Positions 33,934 to 43,083 of a stretch of 64,000 bases of DNA are shown here, piece after piece. A model generated the notes under the pieces. It did no database searches, was not told the DNA's origin, and saw nothing but the letters and a program-made list of their open reading frames with translations. Both the position numbers and the translations under genes were made by a program. How positions within the stretch are numbered: position 1 is the first letter of the stretch; the number at the start of each line of letters is the position of its first letter. This DNA is from Humisphaera borealis (GTDB lineage Bacteria > Planctomycetota > Phycisphaerae > Tepidisphaerales > Tepidisphaeraceae). The DNA lies in assembly GCF_015169395.1 (NCBI RefSeq), contig NZ_CP063458.1, positions 62,001-126,000 on the forward strand, written 5' to 3'.

Positions 33934-36900
33934 ATGCGACTCAAGAAGCTGATCCTCCACGGATTCAAGAGCTTTGCCGACCGCACCGAGTTCGTTTTCG
34001 ACTCGGCGATCACCGGCATCGTCGGGCCCAACGGCTGCGGCAAATCCAACGTCGTCGACGGCTTTAAGTGGGTGCTCGGCGAACAGTCCGCCAAGAGCTT
34101 GCGCGGCGACGCGATGATGGACGTCATCTTCAACGGCTCCGGCGGCCGCAAGCCCGCGGGCCTGGCCGAAGTCGTTCTGGTCTTCGACAACCCCAAGCGC
34201 GAAGACGGTTCCCGCCACCTGCCCGTTGATCTTGACGAAGTCTCCGTCGGCAGGCGTCTCTATCGCGACGGCACCTCCGAATACACCCAGAACAACGGCG
34301 TCGCCCGGCTGAAGGACATCCGCGAACTGTTCATGGATACCGGCGTCGGCGTCGACGCGTACAGCGTGATCGAACAGGGCCGCGTCGCCGCGTTGCTCGA
34401 AGCCAACCCCGAAGAACGCCGACTGATTTTCGAGGAAGCGGCGGGCATCTCCAAGTTCAAACAGCGCAAGAAGGAAGCCCAGCGCAAGCTCGAAAAGGTC
34501 GATCAGAACCTCGTCCGCGTGCACGACATTGTCGAGGAAGTTGATCGACGGCTGCGAAGCGTGAAGGTTCAGGCCGGCAAGGCGCGGAACTACCAGGAAT
34601 ACGCCGTTCGGCTCAACGAGCTGCGGCTGAGCTACGCGCTGCGTGAGTATCACACGTTGCACGCGCAGGTCGCCGAGCTGCAGACCGGCCACGACGACGG
34701 CAAGTTCCGCCAGGAAGACGCGTTCGCGAACCTGTCGCGCAGTCAGAACGCGCTGGCGGAAAAGCGGGAGAGCTTTGAAGTGCTCAACCGAGCCAAGCAG
34801 CAGGCCGAGCACCAGGTGGTCGAGACGCGTGCCGGTGTGCAGTCGGCCGTCCAGAGGCAGAACTGGGCCGAAGAACAACTCCAGCAGATCACCCACCAGC
34901 AGGAGCAGTTCGAAGCCGATCGCGAAGCGGCCTCCGAACGACTGGCCGAGGTGGAATCGACACTCGAAAGCGAGAGCCAGTCGCTGACGGAACTGACGGC
35001 CGAGCTGTCGGACCGCCGGTCGCAGATTGAGGAACATCAGGACGCCCACCGCGAAGGGCAGCTACAGCTCAACAACGTGGGCCGGGAGATCGAGCAAAAC
35101 AAGTCGGGAATCCTCGACCTGATGCGCCGGACCGCGACGACCAACAGCCGGCTTGGCGCGATCGAGATCGAACGCAAGAACATCGCCAGCCAGCAGGGCC
35201 GCCTCGCCGAGCGACAGGCGGTCATCACGCAGGAACAGTCGGCGATCGCCGGGCAGCAGGCCGATCACCAGTCCCGGCTGACGGACGTCACCGAACATCT
35301 GGCCGAGCGGCAGCGGGAACTGGAACTAAAACGCGAAGCGCTCCAACAACTCGGCAAGCAGATCGCCACCGCCAGCGATAACCTGGGCGCCGCGAGGGAA
35401 CACCGCTCGGGCCTGCTCAGTCGCCAAAAGCTGCTCAAAGACCTGGAAGCCAAGCGCGAAGGCGTCAGCGAAGGTGTGAAAGCCGTCCTGCGGCAGCGGG
35501 GCCCGGGAGAGCCTTTCGCGTTTGTTCGCGGGCTGGTCGCCGACTTCATTCGCGTGGATGTCGAGCACGCCACGCTGATCGAAGCCGCCCTCGACGGGCG
35601 CGACCAATGGCTGGTGACCGATGAAGCCGGCGCGGTCAGCCGTCTGACCGCCGTCGCCGACGACCTGGAGGGGCGTGTCAATCTCCTCTGCACGACGGAA
35701 CTTCCGCCGGCCAACATTCCGGCGCACAACTGGAACGCCCACAATCACCTGATTCGCTTCGCTTCGGACCTGGTCCGGTTCGAGCCAAGCGATGCGAATC
35801 TTGCAGATCACCTGCTCGGCCGGACGATTGCCGTCGACAACCTGAGCGCCGCCGGCGAACTTCGCAAGCTCGCCCCCGCGGGCTGGCGGTTCGTCACGTA
35901 CGCCGGCGAAGTTGTCGAGACCGACGGCACCGTCCGGGCCGGGCCGTTGACGGCGGCGATGGGTCTGATTTCGCGTCGGTCGGAACTGGAAGTGCTCGAT
36001 CAGCAGTTGATCGATGTTGAGGCGAGAATTGTCGGCCTGAGCGAGCAGCTCCAGCACACCAACGCCGCCGCCAAGTCGATCGAAGAAGAGCAGAATGCCC
36101 TGCGGAACGAAATCTACAAGGCCAACACGACCAAGGTGGAGCTGACGAGCAAGCTGCAGCAGTTTGCCGACAAGGCCGCATCGCTGGGCCGTGAACTGCC
36201 GCTGGTCGAGCGCGAGCTGGCGAACTACGAATCGCAGATCGAGAAGCTGGCCGCCGAGGAAGAGAATGTCACCCGCCAGCGCGAATCGCTCGAAGCCGAA
36301 CAGGCCGAGAAGCAGCGGATGGTGGAGGACCTGACCGTCCGGCATCGCGAGTTGTCGGAGCAGATGAAGGTGCTCGCCGAGACCCTGACGGCGGCCCGGG
36401 TCGAGCTCGGCCAGATTCAAGAGAAGCAGCTCGCATGCCAGCAGCACGTCGGCCGGTTGACGGCCCAGCGAGCGGAGCTGTCGCAGCAGGTCGAACGGCT
36501 GGCGCGATCGGCCGAGGGGCTCGTCCACCGGCGCGGGCAGGTGGAGCAGGAACTGGTCAGCGCCAAGGAAGCCGAAGCGATGCTCGCCGAGCAGCTCGGC
36601 ACGCTCATCGCGCAAGCGCAGGAACTGGCGTCGCAGGCCCGCGAAGCCGGCGAGGCGATGCGCACTTTCCAGGCCGACGTCGAACGATACCGCTCCAGCT
36701 ACGCCGAGATCGAGCAGTCCATGCACGCGCTGGAGGTCAGCCTCGGCCAGAGCCGGGTGCGGCTGGAGACGGTCATCAGCCGGACGCAGGAAGAGCTGCA
36801 GATCGACATCGTCGAGCGGTACAAGCAGATCACGACGCCGAAGGAAGAAGTCGAAGTCGAGCCTGTTGTCGAAGAGGCTGTCGCATCAGCCGAGCAGTCA

Positions 36901-37833
36901 CAGGAGGCTGTGGAAGCTGCACCGGTGGAAGAAGAGGAGACCATCACCGGCGCGATGCCGTCGCTCTATGGCGATGATGCGGGTGTCGTAAAGCCGGCAC
37001 AGGCCGTCGCCGTACCTACTCCCCAGCCCGTCGCCGCCCGCAAGCCGGACGAACCCCAGTACAACTTTCTCGACGGCGACATCGACTGGGATGAGATCGC
37101 CGCCGAGATCAAGGAACTCAAGGAAAAGATCCAGCGCCTCGGCAACGTCAACATTGACGCGATCGCCGAGATGGACGAACTGGAACAGCGGTCGACGTTC
37201 CTCACCCAGCAGGTCAGCGACCTGACCGAATCGAAGCGGCAGCTCGAAGAGCTGATCGACCGGATCAATGTCGAGTCGGGTTTGCGATTCGAGCAGACAC
37301 TGACAGCCGTCCGCGAGCACTTCCAGGGCATGTTCCGCAAGCTCTTCGGCGGCGGAAAAGCCGACATCTTCTTGGAGACCGAAATCGAGCTCAAACCCGT
37401 CATGGGCCCCGATGGCGTGCTTCTGCCGCCGGAAAAGAAGAAGGTCGACCCCCTCGAAGCCGGCATCGAAATCCTCGCCCATCCGCCGGGCAAAAAGCCG
37501 GCCACGATCAACCAGCTCTCCGGCGGCGAGAAGGCGATGACCTGCATCGCGCTGCTGATGAGCATCTTCAAGAGCAAGCCCAGCCCGTTCTGCATCCTCG
37601 ACGAAGTGGACGCCCCGCTGGACGAAGCCAACAACCAGCGGTTCGGGCTGATCATCCAGGAGTTCCTGAGCATCAGCCAGTTCATCGTCATCACCCACCA
37701 CAAGCGGACGATGCAGATCTGCGACGTGCTGTACGGCGTTACGATGCAGGAGCAGGGCGTCAGCAAGCGAGTCGCGGTGAAGTTTGACCAGGTCGACAAC
37801 CAGGGCAGGATCAGCGAAACCGCGGCGGCGTAG
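33934..37833 (+). CDS. smc: Chromosome segregation ATPase SMC
   Basis: 1299 aa from the ATG at 33934 (MRLKKLILHGFKSFADRTEF, the canonical SMC start), GGAGG 12 nt upstream. Head N half: Walker A GPNGCGKS at 31-38. Coiled coil about 170-505, hinge about 510-680 (GVKAVLRQ start, then DQWLVTDEAGAVSRL), second coiled coil about 700-970. Head C half: signature LSGGEK at 1195-1200, Walker B CILDEVDAP at 1220-1228. It condenses and segregates the chromosome as a dimer with ScpA/ScpB, which are not in the window. Unusually, about 70 residues (970-1042) are an acidic, Pro/Ala/Val-rich, probably disordered insertion near the second coil's end. Confidence 0.96.
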   Translation: MRLKKLILHGFKSFADRTEFVFDSAITGIVGPNGCGKSNVVDGFKWVLGEQSAKSLRGDAMMDVIFNGSGGRKPAGLAEVVLVFDNPKREDGSRHLPVDLDEVSVGRRLYRDGTSEYTQNNGVARLKDIRELFMDTGVGVDAYSVIEQGRVAALLEANPEERRLIFEEAAGISKFKQRKKEAQRKLEKVDQNLVRVHDIVEEVDRRLRSVKVQAGKARNYQEYAVRLNELRLSYALREYHTLHAQVAELQTGHDDGKFRQEDAFANLSRSQNALAEKRESFEVLNRAKQQAEHQVVETRAGVQSAVQRQNWAEEQLQQITHQQEQFEADREAASERLAEVESTLESESQSLTELTAELSDRRSQIEEHQDAHREGQLQLNNVGREIEQNKSGILDLMRRTATTNSRLGAIEIERKNIASQQGRLAERQAVITQEQSAIAGQQADHQSRLTDVTEHLAERQRELELKREALQQLGKQIATASDNLGAAREHRSGLLSRQKLLKDLEAKREGVSEGVKAVLRQRGPGEPFAFVRGLVADFIRVDVEHATLIEAALDGRDQWLVTDEAGAVSRLTAVADDLEGRVNLLCTTELPPANIPAHNWNAHNHLIRFASDLVRFEPSDANLADHLLGRTIAVDNLSAAGELRKLAPAGWRFVTYAGEVVETDGTVRAGPLTAAMGLISRRSELEVLDQQLIDVEARIVGLSEQLQHTNAAAKSIEEEQNALRNEIYKANTTKVELTSKLQQFADKAASLGRELPLVERELANYESQIEKLAAEEENVTRQRESLEAEQAEKQRMVEDLTVRHRELSEQMKVLAETLTAARVELGQIQEKQLACQQHVGRLTAQRAELSQQVERLARSAEGLVHRRGQVEQELVSAKEAEAMLAEQLGTLIAQAQELASQAREAGEAMRTFQADVERYRSSYAEIEQSMHALEVSLGQSRVRLETVISRTQEELQIDIVERYKQITTPKEEVEVEPVVEEAVASAEQSQEAVEAAPVEEEETITGAMPSLYGDDAGVVKPAQAVAVPTPQPVAARKPDEPQYNFLDGDIDWDEIAAEIKELKEKIQRLGNVNIDAIAEMDELEQRSTFLTQQVSDLTESKRQLEELIDRINVESGLRFEQTLTAVREHFQGMFRKLFGGGKADIFLETEIELKPVMGPDGVLLPPEKKKVDPLEAGIEILAHPPGKKPATINQLSGGEKAMTCIALLMSIFKSKPSPFCILDEVDAPLDEANNQRFGLIIQEFLSISQFIVITHHKRTMQICDVLYGVTMQEQGVSKRVAVKFDQVDNQGRISETAAA

Positions 37834-37834
37834 G

Positions 37835-37856
37835 CGTGGTCGCTTCAGCGACCATG
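37835..37856. repeat. Hairpin between convergent smc and small membrane gene
   Basis: CGTGGTCGC and GCGACCATG pair over nine positions (one G-T) around a TTCA loop. There is no T-run, so a terminator role is possible but unproven. Confidence 0.6.
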
Positions 37857-37872
37857 AGAAGGTAGGAGTCGC

Positions 37873-38082
37873 TCACTCGAGATTCCCCAGAATAAACGGG
37901 CTGGCCATCAGCAGTACGCAGCTCACGGTCATCAGGAGCAGGCTCGACAGGAAGTAGGGGACCACCATCAGCAGCAGTCCGGCCACCAGCGGCACGATGC
38001 GCGGGGCCTTCTTCCCGTACATGAACATGCCCAGGCCGATCATGCTGAAGAGCGACGAAAGCATCAGCCAGCCCATGTCCAT
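37873..38082 (-). CDS. Small conserved membrane protein
   Basis: 69 aa from the ATG at 38082 (MDMGWLMLSSLFSMIGLGMF). Two to three membrane helices with the memorable MFMYGKKAPRIVPLVAGLLLMVVPYF. The pattern GMxMYGKK followed by PLVAGLxLMVxPYF is one I recall from short proteins found in many bacteria, sometimes annotated without evidence as amino-acid transport protein. Function unknown. Converges with smc and lies divergent to the secreted-protein gene downstream. Confidence 0.75.
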   Translation of the reverse strand: MDMGWLMLSSLFSMIGLGMFMYGKKAPRIVPLVAGLLLMVVPYFLSSLLLMTVSCVLLMASPFILGNLE

Positions 38083-38324
38083 GGCATACCTATCGGTTGA
38101 ATGGCAGACGGGAAGAAGGACGTCTGCACAGCAGATGTAACAACCGGCCGGCAACAGGTCTCACAGTCGCCGGGTACGACGGGGTATGAGCCACCGCCTT
38201 TCCCGCCGTCGATCTCTGCAATCCGCATCACCTTAGTCCAATGGCTGTGCCGCGAATACCGACAAGGGTGGACGCTGTAACGTCTGGCGGATACGACTAC
38301 ACTCTGGGCAACAAGGAGTCCTTC

Positions 38325-39341
38325 TTGCGCCGACATCTCGCTGCCGTCGTTCTGCTCGCCTCTGCCCTGACGCCCGTCTTCGGTCAGGACAAGCCCGCCA
38401 ACCCTGCCAAAGAAGCTCCGGATTCGGTCCGGCCGTCGGAGCCCAAGCCCGCAGACAGCGCCGCGGCCCAGCCGAAAGCCGATGCGGCTCAGAAGTACGA
38501 CATCAAGCTCGCCCGACCCAGCAAGGTCGGCGACAAGTTCCGCCTGGAGGCCGTCGGTGCCACGCGCAAACGCCTGGTCGCGGTGGCCAACGGTGAAGAA
38601 CAGAAGCCGCAGGATGAGCTGCTGGGTGTCAGTGTTGATGGTGTGGTCAAGGTGCTTGAAGTGAACAAAGATGGCGTCGAAACCAGGCTGTCGCTGACGA
38701 TCGAAACCTGTATCGCCAGCGTGGGCAAGCAGCAATTGCCGCTTCTGCCGGCCGGTACTGTCGTGGTCGTGTCGTGGGACAAGGCGAAAAAGAGTGTGTG
38801 GTTCACCATGGACGGCCAGGCCTTGCCGGACGATGTCGGCGACCTGCTCGAACTGGCCGTCAGCGTGAGCGATCCCGAAGGCGCCACCGACGACGCCATC
38901 TTCGGCACGAACGAGAAGCGACAGGTCGGCGACAGCTGGCCCATCGATGCGGCCGTCGCCGCCAAGGAGTTCGGCCGAATGGGAATGAAGATCAAGGAGG
39001 AAGACCTTTTCGGCCAGACGACACTGGTTGAAAAGACCGATGCGCACGACGCGCCGGCGATGGTCATCAAGACCGAGTTCAAGGCCAGGTCGCTCGCGAG
39101 CGACCCCAAGGCGGACAACAAGATCAAGGTGCAATCCGGCAACATGACGATTACCACGACCGTCACGATGCCGGTCGATATCACGGCCCCGGCGACGAAG
39201 GCGGAGATGAAGATGAAGCTGTCCCGCGAACTGGTGGGACAGAATGACGACGGCAAGGAGCTGCGCGCCATTGAAACGATTGACCGGGAATGGGAACGCA
39301 GCGTTAAGCCCGTAGAGCGCGGCGCAAAGCCGGCAAAATGA
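38325..39341 (+). CDS. Secreted protein of unknown function
   Basis: 338 aa from a TTG at 38325. AAGGAG at 38313-38318 has ideal spacing to this codon, and starting here places a clean signal peptide first (LRRHLAAVVLLASALTPVFG). Starting at the ATG at 38241 would bury it behind 28 extra residues. An Ala/Pro/Lys-rich linker (about 23-60) leads to a beta-rich domain (YDIKLARPSKVGDKFRLEAVG, later KRQVGDSWPID) and a C-terminal part with ITTTVTMPVDITAP. No known domain recognised. It ends 81 bp before the WD40 kinase gene on the same strand and may be co-transcribed. Confidence 0.72.
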   Translation: MRRHLAAVVLLASALTPVFGQDKPANPAKEAPDSVRPSEPKPADSAAAQPKADAAQKYDIKLARPSKVGDKFRLEAVGATRKRLVAVANGEEQKPQDELLGVSVDGVVKVLEVNKDGVETRLSLTIETCIASVGKQQLPLLPAGTVVVVSWDKAKKSVWFTMDGQALPDDVGDLLELAVSVSDPEGATDDAIFGTNEKRQVGDSWPIDAAVAAKEFGRMGMKIKEEDLFGQTTLVEKTDAHDAPAMVIKTEFKARSLASDPKADNKIKVQSGNMTITTTVTMPVDITAPATKAEMKMKLSRELVGQNDDGKELRAIETIDREWERSVKPVERGAKPAK

Positions 39342-39422
39342 CCGGTGTTGGCTTCGTATTGCAGCAATACCCGATAGCCGCAACACCCCAAGCAACACCC
39401 AAGGCAACACCCCAGTCCACTC

Positions 39423-42400
39423 ATGGCCGAACCGGTGAAAGTTCCTGACGGGCCTTGCCCGCCCCAGCCTACGTCCGACGAAACGCTCGACGTTGAATCG
39501 CCGGCGGGAATCCCGTCGCATGCTCCTCACGCCTTCGAGCAGAACTCGCCGCGCAAGCGCCAGGATTCGTCAACGCCGGCTTCGGTCGCCGCCGAGCCCT
39601 CGATGGCCGGACAGAACACGATTGATGTCGGCGACAAGACGTTTGTCCGAGGTGTCACTTCGCCGGCCTCGGCGATGCATTCGGGGTCGGGTCGAAAGCA
39701 GTTCGGTGAGTACGAGCTGGTGCGCGAGCTGGCCCGCGGCGGGATGGGGGTCGTCTACGAAGCGGTGCAGACGCGGCTGAAGCGCACCGTCGCCGTCAAG
39801 ATGATTCTGTCCGGCGAGTTCGCCAGCGACGAGCAGATACAGCGGTTCTTCGCCGAGGCGCGGAGCGTTGCCAACCTCGACCACCCCAACATCGTCCCGG
39901 TGTACGAGGTTGCCGAGCAGAACGGCCAGCATTTCTTCAGCATGAAGCTGGTGGACGGCGGCAGCCTGTCGAGCCGGCTCTACACGTATAACGGCCAGTT
40001 CCGCAAATCCGCCGAGATGCTGGAGAAAGTCGCCCGTGCCGTCCATCACGCCCATCAGCGCGGCGTGCTGCACCGTGATCTCAAGCCCGGCAACATCCTG
40101 CTCGACCGCGACGGCGAGCCGATGGTGACCGACTTCGGTCTGGCCAAGATCGTTGCCGATGACAGCAATGTCACCCGGTCCGACGCCGTCGTCGGCACGC
40201 CCGCGTACATGGCACCCGAGCAGGTGCTGGGGGCCCGCTACACGACCACGTCCACCGACATCTGGGCACTGGGCGTCATCCTGTACCAGTTGCTCACCCA
40301 GACGCAGCCGTTCAAGGGGGAAACGTCGCACGAAACGCTCAAGCTGGTCATGGAGACCGAGCCGGTCCGACCGCGGCAGGCCGACCCGCGCGTGCCGCGC
40401 GACCTGGAAACCATCTGCCTCAAGTGCCTCCAGAAGGACCAGCCACGCCGTTACGCCACGGCCGACGCACTGGCGGCGGACCTGCGGCGATTCCTGGCCG
40501 GAGAACCGGTCGAGGCCCGGCCGGTCAGCACGCCTGAACGCCTGTGGCGGTGGTGCCGGCGCAATCCGGGCCTGGCGACCACCGGTGCCGTGGCGATCTT
40601 CGCGGCGGCGGCGGCGATCGTCATCCTGTCGGTGTCGGTCGCGGTCATCTCCGACCGCGAGCAGAAGGCCAACAAGCTCGCCAACGACAACGCCGACCTG
40701 CTCAAAAGCGAACGCGCCCTCAGCCGTGCCCGCGAACGCGACAACGTGAACCTGCGGCTGGAACAAGCGGTCCGGCAGTGCGATCTTGACGCCGGCGTGG
40801 GCCTGCTGATGCTCGCCCGCGTTCTGCAGGAGGCCGAGGCGATCGACGCCCCGGACCTGGCGATGTCGACGAGGCTGCAACTGTCGGCGTGGGGCGGCGC
40901 GATCCATCCGCTGCAATGCATCGTCCGCCACGAAGCTGCCGGTGCGGGCGGCGTGCAACTGGTCGCGCTGTCGGCCGACGGATCGATCGCCTACACCGCC
41001 GGCGCGGACAACCGCATTCGCGCTTTTGCGACGGCGACGTCGCAGCCGATCGGCGAACCTCTCAACTGCAACAAGCCCGCGTCGGCAATGGGGGTCGTCC
41101 CTGCGACAGGCGTTCTACTGATCGGTTTCCGCGACGGCACGTCGCGATGGTGGCATCCCGATCCGCAGCACGCATTGCCCGCCGCCACGCCTTTCCACGG
41201 TGACGGCAAATCGATCACGCAGATGGCGTTTTCCGCCGGCTCGGGGCGCGTGCTGACATGTGGCCAGGACGGCTTGGCCCGGTTGTGGGACGTTCGCACG
41301 GGCCGGCAGATCGGCGGTGACCTGAATCATTGCGGTCCGGTCGCGGTGTGCGCCATGTCCGAATACGCCAATCGCATCGCGACCGGCGGCGAGGACGGAT
41401 CGCTCCGACTGTGGGAGATGACGACCGCGAAGCCGGTGGGCGAGGCGCTGCAGCTGGGACGGATCTGGGGACTTTCGTTCCGCGACCTGTTTCACCAGGT
41501 CGTCGTCGTCACCCAGAACGCGGCGATGATCTACGATGCCAAAGACGCCAGGGCACATTCGATGCTGCGGCAGCCCCCGGCGTTCACGTTCGCCATGACG
41601 ATGTCGCCGGACGGCTTGCGAGCGGTCGGAGCGGAACTGGGCAACGTGGCCCGCGTCATCAGCCTGTCAGGACCGATGGAGACCCGCGTGCCGCTGCGTC
41701 ACGGCAGCAACGTGACGGCACAGGCCTTCAGTGCAGACGGCAAGTCGGTCATTACCGGTTCTGGTGACGGCCTGGCGCGGGTGTGGCGTGTCGCCGATGA
41801 CCGCTACAGTTCGGAAGGCCCGCCCGCCGGTGCCCCTGCGGCGGTGCTGAGCCGCAGCGGCAAGTTCATCGCCACCGTGACCAATGACGGCGGCGTGAAG
41901 TTCGCCGACGCCCGTACGGGCAAGACCGTCGCAGTTCTGGCTGACAAAAGCCAAGTCGTTTCGATCGCGATCAGCACGGACGACAACTTCGTCCTCGGTG
42001 GAAGCTCGGACGATACCGCGAGCCTGTGGGATGTCCGAACGCAGCGCCGGATCGGCGAGCCGGCGACAGTGGGCGACCTGGTGCGAATTGTCGCCTTCAG
42101 CTCCGACGGCCGCACGGTGCTGATGAGTGGTTTCAACGGCAATGTGCAACTGCGACGGGCGGCAGATTTTTCGCTCATCGGCGAACCGATCGAGCACGAG
42201 CAACTCAAGGTGGCCGCGTTCTCGCCGGACGGCAGATGGGTCGTTACCGCCGGCGATGACGGGACGGCCCGCATCTGGCCCGTGGAAGGACCGCGCGTCC
42301 CCGCCAAAGAACTTCACCACGATGCACGCATCTGGGCGGTCGCGTTCAGTCCCGATGGCACCAGGCTGGCGACCGGCGGACAGGACGGCGTGGCCAACCT

Positions 42401-42902
42401 GTGGGACATCGCCTCGGCCCGCACGATCGGCCAGCCGATGGCTCATCAGGAGGAAGTGCAGATCGTCGCGTTCTCGCCGAACGGGCAGTGGCTCGCGACC
42501 GGAGAGCCCGGTCGCGTGGTGCGGCTGTGGGACGCGACCACCGGCCTTGCCCGCCGTCAACCGATTGCGCTATCGGACAGACCCGAGGCCGTCGCGTTCA
42601 GCGACGACGGGTCACGGCTGATCGTTGGTGCCCTCGACGGCTCGGTTGTGCTGTGGGACGTCGCGGGGCATCGCGCTATCGGCCCGACACTGCGGCGGCA
42701 GTCCAGCATCACAGCGGTGGCATTCGTTCCCGGCGGGGACGCGGCGATGATCGCCACCGTCGGCGGCGACGTTCGGTTGCAACCCGTACGGCCCATCCCC
42801 GGAAAGCCTGCCGATGTCGCCGGCTGGGCCCGCGCCCTGACCGGCGTGGAACTGGACGAATCGGGCGCGGTGCGGGTACAGGAGTACCGCGCGGCGAATT
42901 GA
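39423..42902 (+). CDS. Transmembrane Ser/Thr protein kinase with C-terminal WD40 propeller
   Basis: 1159 aa. N-terminal disordered tail (1-93), then a complete Hanks-type kinase: glycine loop ELARGGMGVVYEA (102-114), VAVK with Lys126, catalytic HRDLKPGN with Asp219, DFG at 237-239, and activation-segment GTPAYMAPEQ at 258-267. A membrane helix (TTGAVAIFAAAAAIVILSVSV, 387-407) is followed by a coiled segment (DREQKANKLAND). From about 460 to 1150 there are about twelve to fourteen WD40 repeats (examples VRTQRRIGEPATVGDL, FSPDGTRLATGGQDGVANLWD). It probably senses an external signal through the propeller. Kinase-WD40 fusions are typical of planctomycetes. Confidence 0.93.
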   Translation: MAEPVKVPDGPCPPQPTSDETLDVESPAGIPSHAPHAFEQNSPRKRQDSSTPASVAAEPSMAGQNTIDVGDKTFVRGVTSPASAMHSGSGRKQFGEYELVRELARGGMGVVYEAVQTRLKRTVAVKMILSGEFASDEQIQRFFAEARSVANLDHPNIVPVYEVAEQNGQHFFSMKLVDGGSLSSRLYTYNGQFRKSAEMLEKVARAVHHAHQRGVLHRDLKPGNILLDRDGEPMVTDFGLAKIVADDSNVTRSDAVVGTPAYMAPEQVLGARYTTTSTDIWALGVILYQLLTQTQPFKGETSHETLKLVMETEPVRPRQADPRVPRDLETICLKCLQKDQPRRYATADALAADLRRFLAGEPVEARPVSTPERLWRWCRRNPGLATTGAVAIFAAAAAIVILSVSVAVISDREQKANKLANDNADLLKSERALSRARERDNVNLRLEQAVRQCDLDAGVGLLMLARVLQEAEAIDAPDLAMSTRLQLSAWGGAIHPLQCIVRHEAAGAGGVQLVALSADGSIAYTAGADNRIRAFATATSQPIGEPLNCNKPASAMGVVPATGVLLIGFRDGTSRWWHPDPQHALPAATPFHGDGKSITQMAFSAGSGRVLTCGQDGLARLWDVRTGRQIGGDLNHCGPVAVCAMSEYANRIATGGEDGSLRLWEMTTAKPVGEALQLGRIWGLSFRDLFHQVVVVTQNAAMIYDAKDARAHSMLRQPPAFTFAMTMSPDGLRAVGAELGNVARVISLSGPMETRVPLRHGSNVTAQAFSADGKSVITGSGDGLARVWRVADDRYSSEGPPAGAPAAVLSRSGKFIATVTNDGGVKFADARTGKTVAVLADKSQVVSIAISTDDNFVLGGSSDDTASLWDVRTQRRIGEPATVGDLVRIVAFSSDGRTVLMSGFNGNVQLRRAADFSLIGEPIEHEQLKVAAFSPDGRWVVTAGDDGTARIWPVEGPRVPAKELHHDARIWAVAFSPDGTRLATGGQDGVANLWDIASARTIGQPMAHQEEVQIVAFSPNGQWLATGEPGRVVRLWDATTGLARRQPIALSDRPEAVAFSDDGSRLIVGALDGSVVLWDVAGHRAIGPTLRRQSSITAVAFVPGGDAAMIATVGGDVRLQPVRPIPGKPADVAGWARALTGVELDESGAVRVQEYRAAN

Positions 42903-42941
42903 TGCGTCGGATGGCCAGACTCTGCAACAGAACGCGGATCC

Positions 42942-43036
42942 GGGTGCCATGGGCTGACGTACTCGTCTGCCCGTGGCGGTGTTTCTGCAAGTGACGCTTC
43001 GCCACGGGCAGCGGAGTACCGCAGCCCATGGCATCC
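42942..43036. repeat. Twin-hairpin inverted repeat, copy 4
   Basis: Arms 42942-42975 and 43003-43036 share outer (GGGTGCCATGGGC) and inner (GCCCGTG) pairing. Left arm folds as GGGC-T-GACG around TACT, right arm as GGGC-A-GCGG around AGTA; stem bases differ between arms but remain complementary within each. It sits between the co-directional kinase and DUF3748 genes, so both could be affected by termination here. Confidence 0.88.
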
Positions 43037-43083
43037 AGCGTGTGATCCCAATACCGCTCTGGCTGCCAATTAGCCTCGCCACG

